The notes beneath the pieces are model-generated. The model was given only the letters and a program-made list of their open reading frames with translations. It was not told the origin of the DNA and ran no database searches. The position numbers were made by a program, and so were the translations under genes. Positions 8,533-14,982 of a stretch of 64,000 nt of DNA are shown one piece after another (positions within the stretch are counted from its first letter, which is position 1; each line of letters starts with the position of its first letter). The DNA is from Plantactinospora sp. BC1 (GTDB lineage: Bacteria > Actinomycetota > Actinomycetes > Mycobacteriales > Micromonosporaceae): positions 3,100,001-3,164,000 of the forward strand of contig NZ_CP028158.1 in the NCBI RefSeq assembly GCF_003030345.1. The letters are read 5' to 3'.

Positions 8533-9765
8533 ATGAGCCTCCAGCGCAGCGTCGACCCTGACCAGGTCGGCTTCGACCCGACGAGGCTGGCCCGAGTCGA
8601 CGAGCACTTCGCCCGGTACGTCGACGCGGGGCAGTTGGCCGGCTGGCAGATCGTGGTGACCCGGCGGGGCGAGATCGCGCACTCTTCGACCTACGGGATG
8701 CGGGACCGCGAGGCGGGGCTGCCGGTCGAGTCCGACACCCTCTGGCGGATCTACTCGATGACCAAGCCGGTCACCTCGGTCGCCGCGATGATCCTCTGGG
8801 AGGAGGGCCGGCTCCAGCTCACCGACGAGATCAGCCGCTGGCTGCCGGAGTTCGCCGACGTCCGGGTCTACGACCGGGGGTCCGCGCTGAAGCCCTACAC
8901 GGTGCCGGCGGTCGAGCCGATCCGGGTCTGGCACCTGCTCACCCACACCGCCGGGCTGACCTACGGCTTCCTACAGACCTCGGTGGTCGACGGGCTCTAC
9001 CGGGCCGCCGGATTCGACCTCTATCCCCCGCCGGGCTTCGACCTGGCCAGCGCCACCGAGGGCCTGGCCCGGCTGCCGCTGCTCTTCCAGCCCGGCACGG
9101 CCTGGGGCTACTCGGTCGGCACCGACGTGCTCGGCCGGCTGGTCGAGGTGGTCTCCGGCCAGTCGCTGGACGCCTTCTTCACCGACCGCATCCTCGGCCC
9201 GCTGGGCATGACCGACACCGGCTGGTGGGCCGAGGGCGCCGACGCGGACCGGCTGGCCGCCTGCTACGCCGCGCACCCCGGCACCGGCCAGGCGATCCGG
9301 TACGACCAGGTCGGCGCGCTGGCGCTCAAGAAGCCACCGCTGCTCTCCGGCGGTGGTGGGCTGCTCTCCACGGCGGCCGACTACCACCGGTTCACCCAGT
9401 TCCTGCTGCGCGGCGGCGAGCTGGACGGGGTACGCCTGCTCGCGCCGCGTACGGTCCGGTTCATGACCCGCAACCACCTGCCGGAGGGGCAGGACCTGGG
9501 GCGGCTCTCCACCGGCGGCTTCGCCGAGACGTCCTTCGACGGGATCGGCTTCGGGCTCGGCTTCGCGGTGGTACTCGATCCGGTGCCGAGCCGCACCCCG
9601 AGCAACGCGGGCGAGTACTACTGGGGCGGCATGGCGAGTACGGCGTTCTGGGTCGACCCGGTCGACGAGGTCACCGCGCTGCTCTTCACCCAGCTCGTCC
9701 CCTCCAGCACCTATCCGCTCCGGGCCGAACTGCGTCAGCTCGTCTACGCGGCCCTGGTCGACTGA
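8533..9765 (+). CDS. Serine hydrolase, beta-lactamase/class C esterase fold
   Basis: About 410 residues from the ATG at 8533 (MSLQRSVDPDQVGFDP); the ATG at 8521 adds four residues and has a slightly better GGGGCGG upstream. The catalytic SxxK is SMTK at residues 75-78. The second motif is Tyr-Ser in AWGYSVGTDVLG rather than the YxN of true beta-lactamases. GGGGLLSTAADYHRF is a family hallmark. There is no signal peptide, so it is probably a cytoplasmic esterase, amidase or lactonase-like enzyme rather than a resistance beta-lactamase. A GC-rich hairpin follows the stop. Confidence 0.92.
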   Translation: MSLQRSVDPDQVGFDPTRLARVDEHFARYVDAGQLAGWQIVVTRRGEIAHSSTYGMRDREAGLPVESDTLWRIYSMTKPVTSVAAMILWEEGRLQLTDEISRWLPEFADVRVYDRGSALKPYTVPAVEPIRVWHLLTHTAGLTYGFLQTSVVDGLYRAAGFDLYPPPGFDLASATEGLARLPLLFQPGTAWGYSVGTDVLGRLVEVVSGQSLDAFFTDRILGPLGMTDTGWWAEGADADRLAACYAAHPGTGQAIRYDQVGALALKKPPLLSGGGGLLSTAADYHRFTQFLLRGGELDGVRLLAPRTVRFMTRNHLPEGQDLGRLSTGGFAETSFDGIGFGLGFAVVLDPVPSRTPSNAGEYYWGGMASTAFWVDPVDEVTALLFTQLVPSSTYPLRAELRQLVYAALVD

Positions 9766-9772
9766 CCCGGGC

Positions 9773-9808
9773 CGCCGGCCGGTTCGGTGCGTCGCCGCCC
9801 GGCCGGCG
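9773..9808 (+). terminator. GC-rich hairpin after the serine hydrolase
   Basis: CGCCGGCCGG at 9773-9782 is matched by its exact complement at 9799-9808 with a 16-base loop, starting 7 bases after the stop codon. There is no T-run, as is normal in this GC range. Termination is inferred. Confidence 0.5.
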
Positions 9809-9859
9809 GGGCTGGCGCGGCAGGGGTAGCGTGTTGATCGCATCCGGGGGAGGTTCGCC

Positions 9860-10492
9860 ATGGCGATGAGGGCGAAGCGGGTGAGTCTGCTCGACATCGG
9901 ACTCGACTCGTCGTTCGACGCGGCGATGACGTTCGTGCAGTCCACCTTGCAGAACATCAACGCCGAGCACCAGCAGCCGATCGTCGACATCGACTTCGTC
10001 CGCTCCCGCGACCCGGACACGGTGCTGACCGCCTTCACCGCCTCCTGCGACGTACTGCACGTGATGGCGCACGGCGACCACAGCAGTACCCCGACCTTTG
10101 CCAGCAGCGACGGCCGGACGAAGATCTCGCTGGAGGCGCTGGGCGAGGAGGCGGCCGCCCGGGGGCGGGGCATCTCGGCGCACGCGATCCTCGCCGACGG
10201 CTGCCGCACCGGCACCGGCGCCTGGCAGAAGGCGGTCCGGGACTGCCTCCAGGACGAGGTCACCTACATCGGCACCTCGGCACAGATCGGCTGGCACGAG
10301 AGCGGCGTCTTCTGCTCCGCCTTCTACGGCGCGCTGTTCCGCAACCGGGGCCGGGGGATGACCCCGGCCGAGCAGGCGCAGGACGCGGCCGAGCGGGCGA
10401 TCGAGGCGTACACGCTGCTCACCGACCGGCACTGCCCGTTCCGGGTGCTCACGCTGAGCCCGAGCCGCTGGGCCCGGATGGCGCTGGCCTGA
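9860..10492 (+). CDS. Stand-alone CHAT/caspase-like protease domain protein
   Basis: A 210-residue protein with a strong ribosome binding site (GGGGGAGG before the ATG). The middle shows the clan CD layout: a hydrophobic strand ending in His71-Gly (DVLHVMAHGDH) and a second strand ending Asp-Gly-Cys115 (AHAILADGCRTG). Together these are the His/Cys dyad expected of caspase and CHAT folds. The length equals one domain with nothing attached. It has no signal peptide and should act in the cytoplasm. No partner gene overlaps it; the gene downstream is convergent. The substrate is unknown. Assignment rests on the dyad and its spacing and needs a profile search. Confidence 0.7.
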   Translation: MAMRAKRVSLLDIGLDSSFDAAMTFVQSTLQNINAEHQQPIVDIDFVRSRDPDTVLTAFTASCDVLHVMAHGDHSSTPTFASSDGRTKISLEALGEEAAARGRGISAHAILADGCRTGTGAWQKAVRDCLQDEVTYIGTSAQIGWHESGVFCSAFYGALFRNRGRGMTPAEQAQDAAERAIEAYTLLTDRHCPFRVLTLSPSRWARMALA

Positions 10493-10553
10493 CTCCGGAC
10501 GCCCGGCGCCACCGAATGTCCAGACGGTCCACCGTCGGGGAGATTTCCGCAGG

Positions 10554-11726
10554 TCAGGCCGCTGATCGGGGGGTCGTCGCCCGGGAGAACCGGGTCGACC
10601 CGCCGGGCCGGCGCCCTGCCGGTGCGGGCAGTCGGGAGGTGCTCGGCGGTGCGATCGCCTGCTGCCAGTGGTTCAACATCGGCAGCAGGTCCCAGCCCAC
10701 CTCGCGCCGCCGGGACGCGGCGGCGACACAGCGGGCCCGCCAGCTCCACTCGTTGAGCTGATTGGCCGGCCCGGTCAGCTCGGCGCGCAGGTCGAGCAGG
10801 ACGTCGACGGAGTGCCGGAAGGCGGTACGGCTCCGCTCGCCGTCCGGCCTGTCCAGCAGCCAGCCCAGGCCCCGGCCGGCACAGGTGGCGCAGTCGCAGT
10901 GCCACATCCCGTTGTCGGGGTGGCGGCGCATGGTGGCCTCGATCTCCGGCAGCGGCGCGTACGACAGGCACTGCCGGACCACCGCCGACGGCCGGGGCAC
11001 CCCGGTGGGTGGGCCGGAGCCGGCGGGCCGGCGCGGATCGAGCCGGCGCAGCGCGGGTTCGGTGCCGATCGCCACCGCGGTCGCCCCGGAGCAGAGCACC
11101 CCGAGCACCGGCAGGTCGGCCCGGAGCACCAGCACCGGCACCCCGCAGCCGAGCAACTGGAGCAGCCCGCGCACCGTACTGGCCGGGGTGAACGGGTTCG
11201 CCGACTCCTCCACCACGACCGCCACCGGTACGCCGACCGCCGCCACGTAGCGGAGCAGGGTCTGCCGGGCGATCCGGTCGGCGAGCCAGGACGGGTGCAT
11301 CGGCAGCAGCGCGATGGCGTCACCGAGCCGGGCGGCCCGTTCGAGGATCCCGGCCAGGCCGGCGCTGTCGTCCCGGTCCAGGTAACCGGAGTCGGTGAGT
11401 ACCGGAAGCCCGAGTTCCCGCTGGCAGTCGATCCAGCGCGGGTCGAAGGGCGCGGCGGCGGGCAACCGGCCGTCGCCGGCGTACCGGGCCGCGTCGAGCA
11501 GCACGGGACGGCGGTAGTGGTCGACCTCCCGCAGGTGCCGTGCCCGGCCCAGGCAACCGCGCAGGTTGCCCCGGTCGGCGGTGACGACCAGGCCGCCGCC
11601 ACTCCGGTCGGCCACCTCGGCCGCCAGGGTGACCTGGCTGGTCCGGCAGTGCAGCAGCAGGCTGCGGTCGAGATCCCCGATCCGCCGCCCTGTGCCACCC
11701 GATCGCCCGTCAAGGTCCCGCGCCAC
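10554..11726 (-). CDS. Protein with tRNA-guanine-transglycosylase-like motifs
   Basis: 390 residues, GTG start at 11726 behind GTGAGGG. Two motifs recall the queuine/archaeosine transglycosylase family: LPVLTDSGYL (residues 108-116, with Asp112-Ser-Gly at the position of the catalytic LTDSGG motif) and a zinc-site-like CDCATC with a later His (Cys277, Cys279, Cys282, His305; TGT has CxCxxC and a His about 25 residues on). The stretches VPVAVVVEESANPF and GVPVLVLRADL fit strands of a TIM barrel. Overall similarity to housekeeping Tgt is low, so a base-exchange activity is only a hypothesis. The last 30 residues are basic and disordered. It converges on the CHAT-like gene. Confidence 0.6.
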   Translation of the reverse strand: MARDLDGRSGGTGRRIGDLDRSLLLHCRTSQVTLAAEVADRSGGGLVVTADRGNLRGCLGRARHLREVDHYRRPVLLDAARYAGDGRLPAAAPFDPRWIDCQRELGLPVLTDSGYLDRDDSAGLAGILERAARLGDAIALLPMHPSWLADRIARQTLLRYVAAVGVPVAVVVEESANPFTPASTVRGLLQLLGCGVPVLVLRADLPVLGVLCSGATAVAIGTEPALRRLDPRRPAGSGPPTGVPRPSAVVRQCLSYAPLPEIEATMRRHPDNGMWHCDCATCAGRGLGWLLDRPDGERSRTAFRHSVDVLLDLRAELTGPANQLNEWSWRARCVAAASRRREVGWDLLPMLNHWQQAIAPPSTSRLPAPAGRRPGGSTRFSRATTPRSAA

Positions 11727-12012
11727 GAACCCTCACCCCGCTGATCGTCGTCAAGACATTGATCACCATGAGTGCTTAAATGGTAACTCGACGCAACCGA
11801 GTGGGGTAACGGGGTGCGATTCCTTTGGCAGATCGCGGAAAGTGGCTTGGCCACCGCGACCGGTTCCGGTAACGGAACCTCACGCCGGCCGGCCGGACAC
11901 GCAACTCCACGTCGACAGGTGACTCTCACCCGTCGACGTGGGCCCACCTCTCGAATCTGGGAAGATATCGAGCCGCGAGACGCTCTGCGCGACCAGCCGG
12001 ACGGCGGTCGGC

Positions 12013-12249
12013 TCAGAGCACCATCTCTCGCCAGCCCGGGCGCCCACCTAGCCAGGCGTCCGCGAGGATGCGCGCGGACGCCTCACCGGGGCACTGCTGC
12101 ACCTTCGAGCGCCCTTGGGCGCCCCCGACCTGGGCCTCGACTTCCCATCGCTGCCCATCCGTACGAATGTAGACGTCGCGCCGTGCGCGCGGACCCCGAT
12201 CGCCGTTCCACCAGTGCCGCTCGACTCTCACCCAATCACGGTATAGCAC
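12013..12249 (-). CDS. Small Trp/Arg-rich conserved hypothetical protein
   Basis: 78 residues starting MLYRDWVRVERHWW, with four Trp in the first half and a VEAQVGGAQGRSKVQQC core followed by an amphipathic helix. Composition and codon bias fit a real gene rather than a shadow frame. It appears to be a single alpha/beta domain. No catalytic motif is visible, and I cannot name the family. It lies upstream of the transglycosylase-like gene on the same strand with about 290 bases between, so co-transcription is uncertain. Confidence 0.6.
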   Translation of the reverse strand: MLYRDWVRVERHWWNGDRGPRARRDVYIRTDGQRWEVEAQVGGAQGRSKVQQCPGEASARILADAWLGGRPGWREMVL

Positions 12250-12760
12250 GGACGGACCTGCTGGATATCCTCAATAACCAAACCTTGACCTCCCGGTTAT
12301 CGTCCGCGCTCCGCGAACGCCCGGCAGCCCCGGTCCGATCCGGTTGCCGAACCGTCGGACCGGGCACCCGGACATCGACCGGAACGGGGATGTCCGATTC
12401 GGCGGGCGGGGTGCCGGGGCGTCACCCGGGAAGGCGGCTACCGGGCGCGGATCTCGATCGAAGGTCCGGGCCGGCCGGTGCCGTGCTCGGCGTACCCGGC
12501 GGAGAACCGCAGGTGGCGGAGGGATCGGCACCGGGGCGGGCTGGGCCGGCCGTCAACTACGGGGGAAGGTGACGGTCGGGCTGCGGGCACCCGCCCCGGG
12601 GCCTGTCCGGGGTCGGCCGACGACGTCACGCCGGTGGCCGACCCTCCACCGGTCCGCCGCCACGTCGGCGGAGGGCGGCCCGCCGGCGTCGGGTCGCGCG
12701 GCGGACCGACCAGGGAAGCATGTCGTCGTCCCGGACCCCGATGTCGGACAATCCGTCCGC
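12250..12760. other. Gene-poor spacer
   Basis: Open frames here on both strands lack a ribosome binding site, coding-type codon bias and recognisable motifs. An AT-richer patch at about 12240-12300 could hold the promoter of the leftward 78-residue gene. I see nothing else. Confidence 0.4.
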
Positions 12761-13117
12761 TCAGCCCGAAACCGCCGACGGCCCCGACCCGGCACCGCGC
12801 CCGGACGTCTCCCGGAGCCGGTCCCGCACCCGGGCGGCCCGGGCGTCCAGCACCTGCCGGGCGTCGAGGTCCAGGCTCTCGATGGCGACCAGGGCGCTGA
12901 GCGCGACGTCGGCCAGCTCGGCGGCCACGTCGTCGAGGCTGTGCGTGACGCCCTTGCGCGGATTCTGGCCGGTCAGCCCGATCCAGGCCCCGGCCGCCTC
13001 GCCGGCCTCCTCGGTGACCTTGAGGATCCGGCAGGTCAGCTCGGCCCGGTCGGTTCCGTTCGCCCGGTCCAGCCAGGCACGGGCGGCGCGGACCGTCGCC
13101 CAGGTGGGGTCGCTCAC
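12761..13117 (-). CDS. MazG-like nucleotide pyrophosphohydrolase
   Basis: 118 residues from a GTG at 13117 preceded by GGGGCG. The all-alpha NTP-pyrophosphatase signature is visible: the EExxE box in VTEEAGEAAGAWIG and the downstream ExxD-type box in DDVAAELADVALSAL, which together bind magnesium. The family hydrolyses non-canonical or excess NTPs to NMP and pyrophosphate. A short Gly/Ser-rich tail is present. This single-domain form is common in actinomycetes. Confidence 0.85.
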   Translation of the reverse strand: MSDPTWATVRAARAWLDRANGTDRAELTCRILKVTEEAGEAAGAWIGLTGQNPRKGVTHSLDDVAAELADVALSALVAIESLDLDARQVLDARAARVRDRLRETSGRGAGSGPSAVSG

Positions 13118-13209
13118 CGCCCCACGGTAGCGGTGCCGCCCGGCCGGACCCGGGCACCGCCGCCCGGCCCGCCGGCTCGACCGTGTCGGGGACCGTCCGG
13201 GCGGCGCCG

Positions 13210-13731
13210 TCATCCGTCGGTCGTGCGGAGGATCTCGGTACGCCCCACCGGCGCCGGCCAGACCTGCAACAGATAGTCCTCCGGCCGGTCGGCGACGGGC
13301 CGGCCCAGGCAGGGGTGCCGTCCCCGGGCGTGCACCCGGACCCGATAGCTGCCCGCCCCCCGGAAGCTGATCCGGGGGAAGTCGGTACCGCCGCCGCGCG
13401 CCGACCGGACGTGCGACTGGCCGACCGCCGTCCGGTACGAGATTTCGACCGCGTCGTCCCAGCCGGCCGTCTCCGCCGCCGGCCGTTCGACGTGCAGCTC
13501 GACGGTGAGGTTGGCCCAGCCGCCACCGCAGCCGGTACGCACCAGCAGCGCCCCCTCGGTCACCCCGACCAGGCCGTTGTCCCGGGTGTTCGCCTGCCAG
13601 TGCCAGCGTGGCGGCGGGTCGGGATCGGTCAGGCAGAAGAAGGACCGGGCGACGCGTACGACCCCGGCGCAGACCCACGTCGCGTCGGTCACCCGGTATT
13701 CGAGCAGCGACCCCGCCCCGAGCGGTATCAA
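13210..13731 (-). CDS. Conserved hypothetical beta-rich protein
   Basis: 173 residues from a TTG at 13731 with GGGTGAG upstream. The sequence is mostly beta, with repeated aromatic pairs (PPRWHWQAN, GGWANLTVELHV, FRGAGSYRVRVHARGR). It ends in a Pro-rich strand, as in small sandwich or C2-like folds. No signal peptide, catalytic motif or known family is apparent. It is transcribed toward the MazG-like gene, with a 92-base gap. Confidence 0.6.
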   Translation of the reverse strand: MIPLGAGSLLEYRVTDATWVCAGVVRVARSFFCLTDPDPPPRWHWQANTRDNGLVGVTEGALLVRTGCGGGWANLTVELHVERPAAETAGWDDAVEISYRTAVGQSHVRSARGGGTDFPRISFRGAGSYRVRVHARGRHPCLGRPVADRPEDYLLQVWPAPVGRTEILRTTDG

Positions 13732-14333
13732 GGTCGCTCACCCGTTCCACGTCGGGCGGTGATGGGCAACACCGCGCTTCTCCCCGCGTCAGCGCATCGG
13801 ACAGTTGTGTTCGTGAATGTCCTCCCTTGCACTCTGACACAGCGCCTCGATGCCGTCCACTCGCATCCGGCGATGACCTGGGAAGCGCACGTGCATTTGC
13901 GGTTTGCAGACGCCACGTGCAGTCACACTCCGTTTTGGTCACTGTGCGCAGTGGCGCGGTGCGTAGAACGACCCCCCATGCCGCGCAACATCGGTCGTAT
14001 CGCCCTGTTCCATCGCGGACGGGTCAACAGTAAGTTAGCTGCACAGACAAATACCTGTCTCGCGAGATGCAACTTGCACCAAGGCATGCCACTCTCCCCG
14101 GAGGAGCAACTCGCGCGTCAGACCGGCCGCCGCCCACCTCGCCGTTCAGCGGTGACGGCACTACGGGCAGTGACGTTCACACCAAGAATGGAGGCGCTGT
14201 CAGTGGCGAACCACCAGCCGATCAGGCCGCTGAGCTCCCGCGCGGGCAAGGAATCCGTCCGTCCTGCTGCTCCGGCCTGCCCCCAGGTTGACCTCGCATC
14301 CGTGTGCCACCCGCGACCGGCCGAGGAGCGGTG
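13732..14333. other. Intergenic region with AT-richer core
   Basis: About 600 bases between a leftward and a rightward gene. The segment 13990-14080 is clearly AT-richer than its surroundings, as expected for promoters. Short frames here have no ribosome binding site and poor codon bias. I support no gene in it. Confidence 0.4.
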
Positions 14334-14870
14334 ATGACCGTGACGCAGTTCCAGGACGCCAGAGGGGACCTGTTCGACAGCCCGCTGCCCCGGCGTTCTC
14401 CAGGGGCCCAACTGGACAGTGGCGGCGAGGAAGACCTCCCCGAGGGCGCTCTCGACCAACTGGGTGCCGGCACCGCCGGCCGGCACCGTCCCGGCCAGTC
14501 GGCCCTGCACGCCGAGTTGGGTGTGCTCCGGGACCGGGTGCCCGGGGTACGCGGCGCCGTCCTCGCGGGCATCGACGGGCGACTGCTCGGACACGACCTC
14601 ACCGCCGGCCCCGAGCCGCTCGACCTCGCCGCGCTCGCGGCGACCACGTTCGGGCTCGGTCGGCAGTGCGGCATGACACTCCAACAGGGTCCGCTGCGCG
14701 AACTGACGGTCCACAGCCACCAGGGCTACTTCACGGTGTACGGGGTGAGCGACCACGTCCTGCTCGCCGTCCTCGGCGACGACCGGTTGAACGTGTCGTG
14801 GCTGCACCTGGAGGCCGGACCGGTCGCCGAACGGATCGCTGACCTGCTGCACGTCGGCGGCACCACGTAG
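14334..14870 (+). CDS. Roadblock/LC7-domain protein
   Basis: 178 residues from the ATG at 14334 with a textbook GAGGAG 6 bases upstream. The C-terminal 110 residues form a Roadblock/LC7 fold: LGVLRDRVPGVRGAVLAGID, then GLLGHDL-type strand, a central helix (LAALAATTFGLGRQCGM) and a last strand with VYGVSDHVLLAVLGDDRLN. The N-terminal 60 residues are acidic and disordered. Roadblock proteins in actinomycetes usually sit in conservons, with a kinase, DUF742 and a small GTPase. None of these is next to it, so it is an orphan modulator of unknown GTPase or kinase. Confidence 0.82.
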   Translation: MTVTQFQDARGDLFDSPLPRRSPGAQLDSGGEEDLPEGALDQLGAGTAGRHRPGQSALHAELGVLRDRVPGVRGAVLAGIDGRLLGHDLTAGPEPLDLAALAATTFGLGRQCGMTLQQGPLRELTVHSHQGYFTVYGVSDHVLLAVLGDDRLNVSWLHLEAGPVAERIADLLHVGGTT

Positions 14871-14982
14871 CAGCATGGGCTGGGGCCGGCGTCGGGTTCG
14901 CCCGACGCCGGCCACCCGCCAACCCCGCCAACTCCACTCCACCCGCCGGAGTCCGCTCCGTCCCCTCGGACAGCCCGGCGGG

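Noticed and set aside
8533-9765. Antibiotic-resistance beta-lactamase
   Set aside because: It has SxxK but no YxN or KTG triad and no signal peptide, so it fits the esterase/amidase branch.
12344-13276. Rightward 310-codon frame across the spacer and MazG-like gene
   Set aside because: Translation is low-complexity and antisense to a recognisable MazG domain.
13728-13916. Leftward 62-codon frame upstream of the beta-rich hypothetical gene
   Set aside because: No ribosome binding site, no hydrophobic or domain pattern, and it overlaps the likely promoter region.
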